Source: an uncultured Paracoccaceae bacterium
Lineage (GTDB): Bacteria > Pseudomonadota > Alphaproteobacteria > Rhodobacterales > Rhodobacteraceae
Length of the DNA: 64,000 nucleotides
Direction: 5' to 3'
Assembly (NCBI GenBank): GCA_947489325.1
Contig: CANLDA010000004.1
Location: 123,628-187,627, forward strand
In this document: positions 1 through 11,300 of the stretch, one piece after another
Numbering within the stretch: the stretch's first letter is position 1
Layout of the letters: each line of letters starts with the position of its first letter
Made by a program: the position numbers and the translations under genes
Notes under the pieces: generated by a model
Told to the model about the DNA's origin: nothing
Seen by the model: only the letters and a program-made list of their open reading frames with translations
Databases searched by the model: none

Positions 1-3000
1 CAAAGCAGACTTGAGCTTGGCTTCTTCTTCCTCGCGTGCCGCAAGATTTTCGCGGGTTTCAACGATCACCTCATCCGGGGCGGAGGCCACGAATTTAGGG
101 TTGTTGAGACGGCCACGCAGGCCACCAAGTTCCTTGGCCAGCTTGCCCAGAGATTTTTCCAGGCGGGACTTTTCGGCATCTACATCAATGATGTCAGCCA
201 AAGGCAGGCCAAAGGTCGCGCCCTCGACGGCCACAGTGGCACATCCCTTGGGGAAGCTATCGACTGCATCCAGACTGGTCACGCGGGCCAGTTTCATGAT
301 CATGGTTTGGTTGCGATCCCATGCGGATTTGGCGAAATCGTCAAACTGTGTGACCAGCATGGGAATTTTGGCCCCCGCTGGCACGTGCATCTGCTGACGG
401 GTGGAACGAATGTTTTCAATTGCCGCAATCACCCAGTTCATTTCACGGTCTGCATCCGCATTGACCAGATTGGCACCATAGGTAGGCCAGTCTGTCACAA
501 CCAACATATCGTCGCGCTTGGCGGTGTTGGCCCAGAGCTCCTCTGTGATGAAGGGCATGATGGGGTGCAACAAGATCATGCACTGATCCAGCACCCAGCC
601 CAGCGTTTGGCGGGTTTCGGCAATCACGGCCGCATCGTCGGAGTTGAACAGCGGTTTGCTGAGTTCGATGTACCAATCGCACACCTTGCCCCAGACAAAG
701 GCATAAAGCGATTGCGCGGCGTCGTTGAAGCGAAAGCCATCAAGGGCGGCGTCAACTTCTTCGCGGACCTTGGCGGTTTCCCCGATGATCCATTGGTTCA
801 CGGCAGCCGTGGCATCCGGGCAGGTCGCGCCGGGTTGAGTGGCGTCATAGACGTTGTTGAAGTTGGCGAAATTGACCGCGTTCCACAGTTTGGTGGTGAA
901 ATTGCGATAGCCCGCGATGCGCTGCATGTCGAGTTTGAGCACGCCGCCAAGGCTGGCCATCGCCGCATTGGTGAAACGCAGGGCATCGGCGCCGTATTCG
1001 TCGATGATTTCCAGCGGGTCCACCACGTTGCCGGTGGATTTGGACATCTTCTTGCCCTTGGCGTCACGTACAAGACCGTGCAGATAGACGGCGTCAAACG
1101 GGATTTGGTCGACCACGGCCAGTTGCATCATAATCATGCGCGCAACCCAGAAGAAGAGGATGTCCTGCCCGGTGATCAGGGTGGAGGTTGGGAAGTATTT
1201 CTGCATTTCTGCTGTGTCTTCGGGCCAGCCCAGCGTGCCGATGGGCCAGAGGCCGGAGGAGAACCAGGTGTCGAGGACATCGGGATCGCGCCAAAGATAC
1301 ACTATTCCATCGTGATCTCGAGAGCCTAGTTTGGGCGAATTGTCAACTAGTTCGACAATTTCAAAGTCATAACCGTAATGCTCATAATATTTGCGCATCT
1401 GCCAGAGAACTTCTTTCTCATTTGGCGCGCAAAAAGATTTTAAGTTGTTGTAGCTGGGCGAAGTCAGCGGATCTACATCTTCTAGTTTCCCAGTGTCCCA
1501 ATCTATTCTTGTGGTGGACACTAAAACTTCCGGCCCATACCAAACCGGCACCTGATGGCCCCACCAGAGCTGGCGGGAGATGCACCAGGGCTCAATATTC
1601 TCAAGCCAGTGGTAATATACCTTCTCGCCACTTTCGGGCAGGATTTTGATATCTCCATTGCGCACAGCGTCCAGCGCGGGGCCGACAACCTTTTCGGCGT
1701 CGACGAACCATTGGTCCGTCAGCATCGGTTCGATCACCACTTTGGAGCGGTCACCGAAGGGCTGCATGATCGGTTTCGATTCGACGTAGGGTTCAAGGAG
1801 CGGCCCCGGATCGGTGTCCCGGGCTTGCTCCGGGACCTCCACCATAACCGCCAGCCCTTCGCTGGTGATCTGGTCAACCACCAGTTTGCGCGCCTCAAAC
1901 CGATCGAGCCCGCGCAGATCATCGGGAACGAGGTTGATGCTGTCGGCCTCAGTCTCGCTCAGCGTGCGCTCACCCTTGGCCACGGCCATCGCCGTGGCGG
2001 CCATTTCTGCGTAAGCCGCACCATCGGCGCGCATGGCACCTTTGGTATCCATCAGCCGGTACATGGGAATGCCGCCACGTTTGGCGACCTCATAGTCATT
2101 AAAGTCATGTGCGCCGGTGATTTTAACGGCGCCAGAGCCAAAATCCTTGTCCGGGTATTCATCAGTGATGATGGGGATCAGGCGGCGGTGTTCTTTGGGG
2201 CCGACGGGGATTTCACACAGTTTGCCCACGATGGGCGCATAGCGTTCATCGGATGGATGTACAGCAACCGCACCGTCGCCCAGCATGGTTTCGGGACGGG
2301 TGGTGGCGATAGAGATATAATCGCGGGTCTCGCGCAGGGTCTCGTTGCCATCCTCGTCTTTTTCGACGTATTCGTAGGTCGCGCCACCTGCGAGGGGGTA
2401 TTTGAAGTGCCACATATGGCCGGGGGTTTCGATATTCTCGACCTCAAGATCGGAAATCGCGGTTTCAAAATGCGGATCCCAGTTGACCAGACGCTTGCCG
2501 CGATAAATCAGGCCCTTGTTATACATTTCCACAAAGACCTTGATCACGGCGTCATGGAAGTTGGGTGAATTTTCGTGACCTGTGCGGGTGTCGCCTTGGG
2601 CGCCGGCCATGGTGAAGGCGGTGCGGGAGAAATCGCACGACGCACCAAGGCGCTTAAGCTGCTCTACAATGGTGCCGCCGGATTGCTCTTTCCACTCCCA
2701 AACCTTTTCTAGAAACTTTTCGCGGCCCAATTCACGACGGCCGGGTTGTTGGGTTTCGGCCAGTTGGCGTTCTACCACCATCTGAGTGGCGATGCCTGCG
2801 TGATCGGTGCCGGGTTGCCATAGCGTGTCAAAACCTTGCATGCGTTTCCAGCGGATCAGAATATCCTGCAACGTATTGTTGAAGGCATGGCCCATATGCA
2901 GCACGCCCGTGACATTGGGCGGCGGGATCATGATGCAATAGCTTGATGCCTCGGGCTTGGCGTTTGCGCCTGCTTTGAAACATCCGGCCTTTTCCCAAGC

Positions 3001-3054
3001 CTCGTAAAGGCGGCTTTCGGCCTCGGCTGCGTTAAATGTCTTTTCCATCGCCAT
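1..3054 (-). CDS. valS: Valyl-tRNA synthetase, C-terminal end cut by window
   Basis: Class I aminoacyl-tRNA synthetase that charges tRNA-Val in the cytoplasm. The frame is open from an ATG at 3054 to the window edge, about 1018 residues, so only the last residues and the stop are missing. The HIGH-type motif HMGH is at residues 53-56 after PPPNVTG, KMSKS is near residue 668, and the C-terminal charged coiled coil typical of ValRS is present. The first ATG is chosen because AGGA lies 8 bases upstream; a second ATG is two codons later. Between the GHQVPVWYG and DVLDTWFSS motifs sits an AT-rich stretch of roughly 80 codons (about 1285-1535) with TTA, ATA and AGA codons that are rare in its surroundings. 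Confidence 0.97.
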   Translation of the reverse strand, partial: MAMEKTFNAAEAESRLYEAWEKAGCFKAGANAKPEASSYCIMIPPPNVTGVLHMGHAFNNTLQDILIRWKRMQGFDTLWQPGTDHAGIATQMVVERQLAETQQPGRRELGREKFLEKVWEWKEQSGGTIVEQLKRLGASCDFSRTAFTMAGAQGDTRTGHENSPNFHDAVIKVFVEMYNKGLIYRGKRLVNWDPHFETAISDLEVENIETPGHMWHFKYPLAGGATYEYVEKDEDGNETLRETRDYISIATTRPETMLGDGAVAVHPSDERYAPIVGKLCEIPVGPKEHRRLIPIITDEYPDKDFGSGAVKITGAHDFNDYEVAKRGGIPMYRLMDTKGAMRADGAAYAEMAATAMAVAKGERTLSETEADSINLVPDDLRGLDRFEARKLVVDQITSEGLAVMVEVPEQARDTDPGPLLEPYVESKPIMQPFGDRSKVVIEPMLTDQWFVDAEKVVGPALDAVRNGDIKILPESGEKVYYHWLENIEPWCISRQLWWGHQVPVWYGPEVLVSTTRIDWDTGKLEDVDPLTSPSYNNLKSFCAPNEKEVLWQMRKYYEHYGYDFEIVELVDNSPKLGSRDHDGIVYLWRDPDVLDTWFSSGLWPIGTLGWPEDTAEMQKYFPTSTLITGQDILFFWVARMIMMQLAVVDQIPFDAVYLHGLVRDAKGKKMSKSTGNVVDPLEIIDEYGADALRFTNAAMASLGGVLKLDMQRIAGYRNFTTKLWNAVNFANFNNVYDATQPGATCPDATAAVNQWIIGETAKVREEVDAALDGFRFNDAAQSLYAFVWGKVCDWYIELSKPLFNSDDAAVIAETRQTLGWVLDQCMILLHPIMPFITEELWANTAKRDDMLVVTDWPTYGANLVNADADREMNWVIAAIENIRSTRQQMHVPAGAKIPMLVTQFDDFAKSAWDRNQTMIMKLARVTSLDAVDSFPKGCATVAVEGATFGLPLADIIDVDAEKSRLEKSLGKLAKELGGLRGRLNNPKFVASAPDEVIVETRENLAAREEEEAKLKSAL

Positions 3055-3156
3055 CAGATCAGTCCTGCGTGCATCGGTTTCGCTTTGATGTCCCTTTATC
3101 GAAAGGTGTGCAGAAGGGGAAGCCGATGTTTCCAAAAGCTGATGCTGATATTGCTG

Positions 3157-4032
3157 TCAGAGCGGGGCAGAGCGGGTCATTTGAACGAAGTCCATAAAGG
3201 CGCGGATGATTTTTACGTCTTTGCGTTGACTCATGTAGATCATGCTTTCGCTCATCGAGATATCCACATCCTTAAGTTCGATCTGGGTCAATCGTGCGTC
3301 GTGACCATATTCTGCTTGCGATACAAACCCGATCCCGGCACCTGTGGCGACAAGTTCACGCACGGCTTCGCGCCCTTCAGCTACGATGGCGGGCTTTAGG
3401 GTTATGCCCTTTTTGCGTGCCTCTTCTTCCAGTTTTTGCCGGGTTTTAGACCCGTTTTCGCGAAAAATCAGTGGTAGGTGGGCCAGTTCTTCTACGGTTA
3501 GGCTGTTTTTGGAAGCTAGCAATACACCGCGGGCCGCAAAGGCCACAATGTCAGACGTGCCCAGCGAAAGCGCGCTCATGTCTTTGCCGGGGGTCAGGCT
3601 GCCAGCAATTCCGATTTCGGCATTATAAGCGCGCAGCTCTTCCAAAATGCCCTCGGTGTTGCCAGCCCGCAGCGTGATGGTGATATTTGGGTATTTCTTA
3701 TTAAACGGGCCCAGGAAATCGGTCACGTGGTGGGCGGAATCCGCGATGATCCTCAATTCCCCTTCGATCGCGGCGCTGGTTTCAGAAAGGTAATCCTCTA
3801 TCTGCGCTTCGATTTCGAAATATTGCTTGGTCATGTGAAAAAGGGCTTCGCCTTCTTGCGTTAGGCGAACGCGCTTTTTCTCACGGTGAAAGAGCAAGAG
3901 ATCATGATCTTGTTCCAGTTTTTTGACCTGTTCGGAAATCGCAGGTTGCGTCAGGAAAAGTGCCTCGGCGGCACGTGAAAATCCGCCCAGTAATGCAACA
4001 TGGTGAAAGGCCTTGAGTTGGCTGTGACGCAT
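3157..4032 (-). CDS. LysR-family regulator, probably of the phosphonate operon
   Basis: DNA-binding transcriptional regulator of 291 residues, the usual LysR length. The N-terminal winged helix-turn-helix (residues about 2-60) has the family pattern FSRAAEALFLTQPAISEQVKKLE; the rest is a periplasmic-binding-protein-like effector domain. It is transcribed divergently from phnW with 117 bases between the two starts, the classic LysR arrangement, so control of phnW-phnA-phnY by an aminoethylphosphonate-related signal is inferred. Family and position are seen directly; the effector is not shown by the sequence. Confidence 0.9.
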   Translation of the reverse strand: MRHSQLKAFHHVALLGGFSRAAEALFLTQPAISEQVKKLEQDHDLLLFHREKKRVRLTQEGEALFHMTKQYFEIEAQIEDYLSETSAAIEGELRIIADSAHHVTDFLGPFNKKYPNITITLRAGNTEGILEELRAYNAEIGIAGSLTPGKDMSALSLGTSDIVAFAARGVLLASKNSLTVEELAHLPLIFRENGSKTRQKLEEEARKKGITLKPAIVAEGREAVRELVATGAGIGFVSQAEYGHDARLTQIELKDVDISMSESMIYMSQRKDVKIIRAFMDFVQMTRSAPL

Positions 4033-4149
4033 AAGAGTCTCCGTTTGAGGGTGTATAGGTTCAGCTTATGAAAGGATCGTTTTTTGCAATTTCACATATA
4101 GTGAATCTTACTGCAATGGTGTGCTCGAAACATCTATCGGAGATCGGGA

Positions 4150-5337
4150 ATGACCGCATCCAAACAACAGATTGAGCCGCCCCGCTTGGGAGAACCTTAT
4201 CTGCTGACGCCGGGCCCTTTGACCACGTCATATGAGGTGAAAGAAGCGATGCTGCGTGATTGGGGCAGCTGGGACGATGATTTTCGCGGCATGACACGCG
4301 AGTTGCGCGCAGGGCTGCTGGCACTTTTGGGCGAGGGGTCAGATGAGTTTGATTGTGTCCCTATGCAGGGCAGCGGCACCTTTGCGGTTGAGGCAATGTT
4401 GGCATCATTCGTGCCACGCGACGGCAAGGCGCTGGTTCTGGCAAACGGAGCCTATGGTTTGCGATCCGCACAGACGCTGGCCTATCTCAACCGTGCGCAT
4501 GTTGTGTTGGACAAAGGTGATTATCTGCCCCCGCGTGGCGATGAAGTTGCGCAAATTCTCGCGGATGACCCGGATATTACACATGTCATTGCCATTCATT
4601 GTGAAACCAGTTCTGGGATTCTCAATCCAGTGGAAGAGATTTCCGAGGCCACTTATGCTGCCGGACGTAAATTGCTGGTAGATTCCATGTCGGCCTTTGG
4701 TGCGGTGGATCTCAAGCCATCAGAAATCCGATATGAAGCGATGGTGTCTTCGGCTAACAAATGCATTGAGGGCGTGCCCGGGTTTGGCTTTGTGATTGCC
4801 CGTAAGGATGAACTTGAGGCGGCCAAAGGCAACAGCCATTCCCTAAGTTTGGACGTACATGCTCAATGGGCGCATATGAACAAAACGGGCCAATGGCGAT
4901 TTACCCCACCAACCCATGTGGTTGCGGCCTTTATTGTGGCACTGCGGGCACATGCAATTGAAGGCGGTGTTGCCGGACGCGGTGGACGCTATGCCCGCAA
5001 TCGCGATGTAATGGTTCAGGGTATGCGTGAGTTGGGGTTTGAAACCTTACTTGATAGTCGCTGGTTAAGCCCGATCATCGTGACCTTCTTTTGTCCTGCG
5101 GATGAGAAATTCGTTTTTGACACTTTCTATGGGCTGATGAAGGACAAAGGATTTATCATCTATCCCGGTAAATTAACGGTTGTGGACAGTTTCCGCGTCG
5201 GTTGTATCGGTCAGATGGATGAACACGTCATGCAGCAGGTTGTCACTGCTGCCAAAGAATCACTGGAAGAGATGGGTGTTGCGAACGCGGCCCCTCCTGC
5301 CCGGGCACTGGAAGAACGCGCCAAACTGGCCGCTTGA
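4150..5337 (+). CDS. phnW: 2-aminoethylphosphonate:pyruvate aminotransferase
   Basis: PLP-dependent class V aminotransferase that moves the amino group of 2-aminoethylphosphonate to pyruvate, giving phosphonoacetaldehyde and alanine. The 395 residues open with the family signature YLLTPGPLTTS, and the PLP-lysine region SSANKCIEGVPG is near residue 200. A GGAGATCGGGA ribosome site directly precedes the ATG. It is the first gene of a tight operon: its stop is 17 bases before the phnA start. The C terminus is a little longer than in PhnW from phnX-type pathways. With phnA and phnY next to it, the oxidative branch to phosphonoacetate is the clear role. Confidence 0.95.
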   Translation: MTASKQQIEPPRLGEPYLLTPGPLTTSYEVKEAMLRDWGSWDDDFRGMTRELRAGLLALLGEGSDEFDCVPMQGSGTFAVEAMLASFVPRDGKALVLANGAYGLRSAQTLAYLNRAHVVLDKGDYLPPRGDEVAQILADDPDITHVIAIHCETSSGILNPVEEISEATYAAGRKLLVDSMSAFGAVDLKPSEIRYEAMVSSANKCIEGVPGFGFVIARKDELEAAKGNSHSLSLDVHAQWAHMNKTGQWRFTPPTHVVAAFIVALRAHAIEGGVAGRGGRYARNRDVMVQGMRELGFETLLDSRWLSPIIVTFFCPADEKFVFDTFYGLMKDKGFIIYPGKLTVVDSFRVGCIGQMDEHVMQQVVTAAKESLEEMGVANAAPPARALEERAKLAA

Positions 5338-5354
5338 GAAACAAGGAACCTCTC

Positions 5355-6599
5355 ATGAGCATTCAATCCCCCGTTATCGCGAACGAACGCGAATACCCGG
5401 CACCCAAGACCTGTGCCATTGCCATTTGTCTGGACGGTTGCGAGCCAGAGTATCTGGAAGTGGCCATTGCCAAAGGCCTGATGCCAACGCTGAAGCGTAT
5501 GCGCGAAACCGGCACGGATCGGTTGGCGCATTCGGTGATTCCATCGTTCACCAACCCCAACAACCTGTCGATTGCCACAGGTCGCCCACCCAGCGTGCAC
5601 GGTATTTGCGGCAACTACCTGATTGACCCGGACACTGGCGAAGAAGTGATGATGAACGACGTGCGTTTCCTGCGTGCGCCCACCATTTTCTCCAAATTCT
5701 ATGAGGCAGGCGCACGCGTTGCCATGGTGACTGCTAAGGACAAGCTGCGTGCGTTGCTGGGGTCTGGCTTGAAATTTGACGAAGACCGCGCAGTGGCGTT
5801 TTCATCGGAACGTTCGGGCGAAACAACCAAAGCAGATCACGGCATCGACAACGCGTCCGAATGGCTGGGCATGGAGGTTCCTGAGGTTTATTCGGCAGAG
5901 CTGTCCGAATTTGTTTTTGCCGCGGGTGTAAAGCTGCTCAAGGAATGGCAGCCGGATGTGATGTATCTGTCGACCACAGATTACATTCAGCACAAATACG
6001 CCCCTGACCAAAAAGGTGCGCTGGATTTCTATGAGATGTTTGACAAGTATCTTGCAGAACTGGACGCGTTGGGCGCGGCAATTGTTGTCACCGCTGATCA
6101 CGGCATGAAGCCCAAGCACCACGCAGATGGCACACCAAACGTGATCTATGCGCAAGATTTGATGGATGAATGGTTGGGCAAAGATGCGGCTCGCGTCATT
6201 CTGCCGATCACTGACCCTTATGTTGTGCACCATGGTGCGTTGGGTGCTTTTGCCACCGCATATCTGCCAGAAGGGGCCGATCAGGCCGACATCATGGCCA
6301 AACTGGATGCACGCGACGAATTGATCCTTGTTGTTGATAAGGAAGAGGCCATCAAACGCTTTGAGCTGCCGGGGGATCGCATTGGTGACATCGTGATGAT
6401 TTCCGGCGAGAACATCTGCATCGGAACCTCTGAACATCGCCACGACCTGGCAGCCCTGAAAGAGCCGCTGCGCAGCCACGGCGGATTGACCGAACAAGAG
6501 GTCCCATTCATCGTGAACCGTGTCATCGACTTGCCAAACCAACCGGTTCTGCGCAACTTTGATGCCTTCTTCTATGCAACCACAGCGGCGGCGCTGTAA
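5355..6599 (+). CDS. phnA: Phosphonoacetate hydrolase
   Basis: Alkaline-phosphatase-superfamily zinc hydrolase that cleaves the C-P bond of phosphonoacetate to acetate and phosphate, the last step of the pathway. Length is 414 residues. Metal-site motifs are visible: DGCEPEYL near the start, the nucleophile region TNPNNLSIATGRPPS, and TADHGM. The ATG at 5355 is chosen over an upstream in-frame TTG because AAGGAA lies 7 bases before it. It lies between phnW and phnY, with only three bases before phnY, so the three enzymes are almost certainly co-transcribed. Confidence 0.95.
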   Translation: MSIQSPVIANEREYPAPKTCAIAICLDGCEPEYLEVAIAKGLMPTLKRMRETGTDRLAHSVIPSFTNPNNLSIATGRPPSVHGICGNYLIDPDTGEEVMMNDVRFLRAPTIFSKFYEAGARVAMVTAKDKLRALLGSGLKFDEDRAVAFSSERSGETTKADHGIDNASEWLGMEVPEVYSAELSEFVFAAGVKLLKEWQPDVMYLSTTDYIQHKYAPDQKGALDFYEMFDKYLAELDALGAAIVVTADHGMKPKHHADGTPNVIYAQDLMDEWLGKDAARVILPITDPYVVHHGALGAFATAYLPEGADQADIMAKLDARDELILVVDKEEAIKRFELPGDRIGDIVMISGENICIGTSEHRHDLAALKEPLRSHGGLTEQEVPFIVNRVIDLPNQPVLRNFDAFFYATTAAAL

Positions 6600-6602
6600 G
6601 CC

Positions 6603-8066
6603 ATGAAAGACCAAAACATGACTGATATCGAAGTACGTAATGAGGGAATGCGCATCGGAGGAGAGATCGTCTTTACCGATGATGTGGTGCCCGTTCTTTA
6701 TCCTTACACCAACGAAGTGGTCGGCACCGTGCCGGCCGGTAAAGCAGAACACGCCCGACGCGCATTTGAAATTGCGGCCAATTACAAGCCGAAACTGTCG
6801 CGGTATGAGCGCAGTCAAATCTTGCAACGCGCAGGAGAGTTGATTGGCGAGCGCCGCGAATATCTGGCCAAATGGTTGACGCTGGAACTGGGCATTTGCC
6901 ATCAGCACGCCATTTACGAAACCAAGCGTGCACAGGATGTGTATCAATTCGCGGCCCAACAGGCGATGAATGATGATGGCGAGATTTTCTCGTGCGATCT
7001 GACCCACAATGGTAAAGAGCGCAAAATTTATACAACACGCGAGCCAGTGAATGCGATTTCGGCAATCACACCGTTCAACCACCCGCTGAACATGGTCAGT
7101 CACAAAATCGCGCCATCGATTGCGACCAACAACTGCATGGTGTGTAAGCCAACCGAACTGACCCCGTTGACCTGTCTGGCGCTGGCCGACATCTTGTATG
7201 ATGCAGGTCTTCCACATGAGATGTTCCAGGTTGTCACAGGTTGGCCCGCTGACATTGGCGATGAGATGATCACCAATGAAAACATTGACATTATCACCTT
7301 TACTGGTGGTGTGCCTGTGGGCAAAATCATTGCCAACAAAGGCGTCTATAAACGTCAAGCACTGGAGCTGGGCGGCAACGACCCGTTGATCGTTTGTAAT
7401 GATTTGTCAGATGCCGATCTGGACAAGGCGGCGACCATTGCTGTTGCGGGTGCCACTGGCAACTCTGGCCAACGCTGCACTGCGATCAAACGCATCTTGG
7501 TTCAGGAAAGCGTGGCGGATAAATTTGTGCCTTTGGTTCTGGAAAAGGCCAAAAAGATCAAGTTTGGTGATCCACAAGACCCAGAGACAGAACTGGGTTG
7601 CGTGATCCACGACAAGGCAGCCGAATTGTTTGAGCAACGCGTGTATCAGGCGGAAAAAGAAGGTGCTGAAATCCTCTATCATCCGGGCCGTCAAGGCGCG
7701 CTATTGCCACCTATTGTGGTCGATAGAGTGCCCCACGACAGCGAATTGGTGATGGAAGAAACCTTTGGTCCCATCGTGCCAATCGTGCGCGTACCGGACA
7801 ATGACGAAGAGGTCATGGCGATTTCCAATGGTACCGAATTTGGCTTGTCGTCAGGCGTTTGTACCAATGATTTGAACCGCGCGATTGCTTATATCAACGG
7901 TTTGAACGTGGGTACTTGCAACATCTGGGAACAACCCGGTTATCGCATTGAAATGTCCCCCTTTGGCGGCATCAAAGACAGCGGCAATGGCGTCAAAGAA
8001 GGCGTGATCGAAGCCATGAAATACTTCACCAATGTGAAGACTTACTCGCTCCCCTGGCCAAACTAA
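6603..8066 (+). CDS. phnY: Phosphonoacetaldehyde dehydrogenase
   Basis: NAD-dependent aldehyde dehydrogenase that oxidises phosphonoacetaldehyde to phosphonoacetate, linking PhnW to PhnA. It has 487 residues, full length for the family. The conserved [10 protein letters not shown] glutamate motif and the catalytic-cysteine region [12 protein letters not shown] are both present, as is the C-terminal [12 protein letters not shown] block. An ATG at 6603 and another at 6618 are both possible starts; the first lies three bases after the phnA stop. A strong terminator follows the stop, ending the operon. The exact substrate is assigned from the operon context; the family alone would only say aldehyde dehydrogenase. 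Confidence 0.93.
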   Translation: MKDQNMTDIEVRNEGMRIGGEIVFTDDVVPVLYPYTNEVVGTVPAGKAEHARRAFEIAANYKPKLSRYERSQILQRAGELIGERREYLAKWLTLELGICHQHAIYETKRAQDVYQFAAQQAMNDDGEIFSCDLTHNGKERKIYTTREPVNAISAITPFNHPLNMVSHKIAPSIATNNCMVCKPTELTPLTCLALADILYDAGLPHEMFQVVTGWPADIGDEMITNENIDIITFTGGVPVGKIIANKGVYKRQALELGGNDPLIVCNDLSDADLDKAATIAVAGATGNSGQRCTAIKRILVQESVADKFVPLVLEKAKKIKFGDPQDPETELGCVIHDKAAELFEQRVYQAEKEGAEILYHPGRQGALLPPIVVDRVPHDSELVMEETFGPIVPIVRVPDNDEEVMAISNGTEFGLSSGVCTNDLNRAIAYINGLNVGTCNIWEQPGYRIEMSPFGGIKDSGNGVKEGVIEAMKYFTNVKTYSLPWPN

Positions 8067-8082
8067 TTGGTCAACAGTCCTA

Positions 8083-8108
8083 GGGCCCCCTTGTGGGGCC
8101 CTTTTTTT
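8083..8108 (+). terminator. Rho-independent terminator after phnY
   Basis: GGGCCCC, a short loop, GGGGCCC and a run of seven T. It separates the phnWAY operon from the PLP-enzyme gene at 8157, which therefore probably has its own promoter or relies on read-through. Confidence 0.9.
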
Positions 8109-8156
8109 CCTAACCCATACGATGACGGCCTTTTGGGCTGATCAAGGAAGGTGTCC

Positions 8157-9503
8157 ATGCTGGTCCATACCGAAGGTGAATCAAACACATCTGATGCGCG
8201 CAAAGACTGGCTGGCAAAATCCATTGGGCCCGCGTCTGAACCTCTTTTAGCGCGTGATGAAAAGGTGTTTTTACACCAAAGCCTATCCAGTCCCTGCGTC
8301 AGCACCATTGCCAAGGCCGAAGGCATCTGGATCGAAGACATCGACGGACGGCGGTTCATGGATTTTCATGGCAATTCGGTGCATCACATCGGATATGGGC
8401 ATCCACGACTGGTGCAGGCGATTAAGGATCAGTTGGATGTGCTGCCTTTTGCTCCGCGCCGATTTACCAATGATCCTGCTGTGGAGTTGGCCGAGAAGCT
8501 GGCCGAGATCGCACCAGCCGATTTATGTAAAACACTGTTCACCACGGGGGGGTCTGATGCCAATGAGGTCGCTCTGAAAATTGCCCGTGCTGCCACTGGC
8601 CGCTTTAAAACCGTATCCTTTTGGGATGCGTTTCATGGGGCAGGATTTGGGGCCGCTTCGGTCGGGGGGGAGGCCACCTTTCGCAGCCATATCGCGGGGC
8701 CGTTGTTGCCCGGTGCCGAACATGTGGCGCCTTTTGCGTGCTATCGTTGCCCTTACAATCATTCTGGCCCGGAAACCTGCGGCTTGGCCTGTGCCAAGAT
8801 GGTGGAATATGTGCTGGAGCGTGAAGGCGACGTTGCTGCGGTGATCGCGGAACCGATGCGGGCTGTGCCTTATGTGCCGCCTGCTGGCTTTTGGAAAGCC
8901 GTGCGCGAAGCCTGCAGTCGCCATGGTGCCCTGTTGATTATGGACGAGATTCCAACGGGTCTTGGAAAAACAGGCAAGATGTTCGCCTTTGAACATGACG
9001 ATATCGTGCCTGACATTGTCACGCTTGGAAAATCACTGGGGGGGGGCATTTTGCCGATTGCGGCCTGCGTCGCGCGTCAGGATTTGGATGTCTGTGGTGA
9101 TTTTGCCATCGGTCATTACACCCATGAGAAAAACCCAGTCACATGCCGCGCGGCGCTGACTACGATTGAGATTATTGAAGACGAAGATTTGGTCGAGCGA
9201 TCTGCGCAACTTGGTGATTATGCTATGGCGCAGCTTCAGGATCGGCTGGCGCATGTGCCTATTGTCGGAGATATCCGGGGGCGCGGTTTGATGTTTGGCA
9301 TCGAAATAGTCGAAAACCGCACAGATAAAACCCCTGCCTTGGCGCGCGCAGAACGGATTTATTATGTCTGTCTTGAGGCCGGGTTGAGCTATAAAATCAG
9401 CCAAGGGTGCGTTCTGACACTCTCGCCACCACTGACGATCTCTCAGGATGATTTGGATCATGCGTTGAATATTGTTGTGACGGCGATTCAGGATGAGATG
9501 TGA
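8157..9503 (+). CDS. pbfA: Class III PLP enzyme, probable (R)-1-hydroxy-2-aminoethylphosphonate ammonia-lyase
   Basis: Aminotransferase-III-fold protein of 448 residues. The PLP-lysine motif TLGKSLGGGILP lies near residue 295 and the DEIPTGLGKTG block just before it. The ATG at 8157 is chosen over an upstream GTG because AAGGAAG sits six bases before it. PbfA is a known lyase in this fold that deaminates hydroxy-aminoethylphosphonate to phosphonoacetaldehyde, and pbfA genes are described beside phnW pathways. Here it follows phnWAY directly, so the lyase call is an inference from context plus overall resemblance. A true amine:pyruvate transaminase is the alternative. The cysteine-rich stretch CYRCPYN...CGLAC in the middle is notable. 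Confidence 0.65.
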   Translation: MLVHTEGESNTSDARKDWLAKSIGPASEPLLARDEKVFLHQSLSSPCVSTIAKAEGIWIEDIDGRRFMDFHGNSVHHIGYGHPRLVQAIKDQLDVLPFAPRRFTNDPAVELAEKLAEIAPADLCKTLFTTGGSDANEVALKIARAATGRFKTVSFWDAFHGAGFGAASVGGEATFRSHIAGPLLPGAEHVAPFACYRCPYNHSGPETCGLACAKMVEYVLEREGDVAAVIAEPMRAVPYVPPAGFWKAVREACSRHGALLIMDEIPTGLGKTGKMFAFEHDDIVPDIVTLGKSLGGGILPIAACVARQDLDVCGDFAIGHYTHEKNPVTCRAALTTIEIIEDEDLVERSAQLGDYAMAQLQDRLAHVPIVGDIRGRGLMFGIEIVENRTDKTPALARAERIYYVCLEAGLSYKISQGCVLTLSPPLTISQDDLDHALNIVVTAIQDEM

Positions 9504-9623
9504 TATTCCAAGGCGAATATGCACAAAGGATGTGCGCGGAATTCTTGACCATGCTGCATTTGCACAATAGGAAGCAGTGTTGCCTGCGCATAGGGCGTGG
9601 GCGGCAAATTGTCGGAGAATACA

Positions 9624-11267
9624 ATGTCTGAACTGCGCGATGCTGCAATGGTTTCCAAAGCCTGGCCCTTTGAAGAGGCACGCCGGGTGCTCAAACGGTA
9701 TCAAAAGCAGCCACCCGAAAAGGGCTACGTGCTGTTTGAGACGGGCTATGGCCCCTCAGGTTTGCCCCATATCGGCACCTTTGGCGAGGTCGCGCGGACC
9801 TCTATGATCAAGCACGCCTTTGAGGTAATTTCTGACATTCCGACCAAACTGGCCTGTTTTTCCGATGATCTGGACGGAATGCGCAAGGTGCCGGGCAATG
9901 TCCCGAATTCAGACTCCTTGCATGACCATCTGCAAAAACCACTGACATCGGTGCCAGACCCATTTGGTACGCACGAAAGCTTTGGTCATCATAACAATGC
10001 CATGCTGCGCCGGTTCCTTGATACCTTTGGGTTTGAGTACGATTTTTATTCAGCGACCGAGTTTTACGGCTCTGGTCAGTTTGACGAGGTGTTGAGGCGC
10101 GCGGTTGAAAAATATGACGAAGTGATGGAAGTGATGCTCGCGTCCCTGCGCGAAGAGCGCCGCCAGACCTATTCAATTTTCCTGCCGATCCATCCGGAAA
10201 CAGGGCGCGTTTTATATGTGCCGATGAAAAAAGTAGATGCGGAAAATCACACCATCACCTTTGATGATGAAGACGGTCGCGAATGGACCTTGCCTGTCAC
10301 GGGTGGCAACGTGAAATTGCAATGGAAACCAGATTTCGGCGCGCGCTGGGCGGCGCTTGAGGTCGATTTTGAGATGTACGGCAAGGACCACAGCACCAAC
10401 ACGCCAATCTATGACAAAATCTGTCGTATCCTTGGATGGCGTGCGCCTGAACATTTCACATATGAGCTGTTTTTGGATGCCAGCGGACAGAAGATATCCA
10501 AGACGTCAGGCAATGGTATTTCGATTGACGAATGGCTGACTTATGCCAGCACTGAAAGCCTTGCGTATTTCATGTACCAAAAGCCCAAGACGGCCAAGCG
10601 GATGCATTTTGATGTGATCCCCAAGGCCGTGGATGAATATCATCAACAGTTGCGCGCCTATCATGGGCAGGACATCAAGGCGCAGCTGAACAACCCAGTG
10701 TATCACATCCACGGTGGCGACGTGCCGCAAAGCGATATGGTCATTCCATTTGCCATGTTGCTGAACCTTGCCAGCGCGTCCAGCGTTGAAGAGAAAGACG
10801 CGATGTGGGGCTTTATCAATAAATATGCCCCCGATGCGACAGCTGATACCCACCCAAATCTGGATCAGGCGGCGGGGTTTGCCATCCGCTATTTCCAGGA
10901 TTTTGTGAAACCGAACAAAGTGTTCCGCACGCCAACGGATCAAGAACGCAAAGCGTTGGGCGAGTTGGCCGAGGCACTTTCGTCGGAAGAGGCGGCTTTG
11001 GCGGCGATTGCGGCAAAGAATGCGATGATGGGCAATGATGATCCGTTGCCAGAGGCAGATTTCGCAAATGAAGAGTTCTTGCAATCGGTTGTGTTTGCAA
11101 TTGGCAAAACGAACGGGTTTGAACCGCTGCGCAATTGGTTCACCGCGATATACGAGGTGCTTTTGGGGGCGTCGCAAGGTCCGCGCTTTGGTGGTTTCAT
11201 CGCGCTTTATGGTGTGCAGGAAACCATTGACCTGATCAATGCGGGATTGAATGGCAAGTTGGGCTAA
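9624..11267 (+). CDS. lysK: Lysyl-tRNA synthetase, class I type
   Basis: Charges tRNA-Lys. This is the class I LysRS found in archaea and many alphaproteobacteria, not the class II LysS. The 547 residues carry HIGT at about residues 49-52 and KISKTSGNG near residue 293 as the two ATP-binding signatures. The ATG at 9624 has GGAGAA six bases upstream; a longer in-frame GTG start at 9597 lacks a ribosome site. It stands alone with its own terminator at 11301. Call is secure from motifs and length. Confidence 0.96.
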   Translation: MSELRDAAMVSKAWPFEEARRVLKRYQKQPPEKGYVLFETGYGPSGLPHIGTFGEVARTSMIKHAFEVISDIPTKLACFSDDLDGMRKVPGNVPNSDSLHDHLQKPLTSVPDPFGTHESFGHHNNAMLRRFLDTFGFEYDFYSATEFYGSGQFDEVLRRAVEKYDEVMEVMLASLREERRQTYSIFLPIHPETGRVLYVPMKKVDAENHTITFDDEDGREWTLPVTGGNVKLQWKPDFGARWAALEVDFEMYGKDHSTNTPIYDKICRILGWRAPEHFTYELFLDASGQKISKTSGNGISIDEWLTYASTESLAYFMYQKPKTAKRMHFDVIPKAVDEYHQQLRAYHGQDIKAQLNNPVYHIHGGDVPQSDMVIPFAMLLNLASASSVEEKDAMWGFINKYAPDATADTHPNLDQAAGFAIRYFQDFVKPNKVFRTPTDQERKALGELAEALSSEEAALAAIAAKNAMMGNDDPLPEADFANEEFLQSVVFAIGKTNGFEPLRNWFTAIYEVLLGASQGPRFGGFIALYGVQETIDLINAGLNGKLG

Positions 11268-11300
11268 GTCCTGCCTCAGACCCTGAGATGAAGTTAATAA

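Noticed and set aside
307..2568. Long plus-strand open frames opposite valS
   Set aside because: The minus strand has a continuous valyl-tRNA synthetase; the plus-strand frames have no family pattern and are mirror frames of a GC-rich gene.
5802..7358. 518-codon minus-strand frame
   Set aside because: It spans phnA and phnY, both well supported on the other strand, and has no ribosome site or recognisable domain.
10506..11177. Minus-strand frame within lysK
   Set aside because: No start signal, no domain; lysK is complete on the plus strand.
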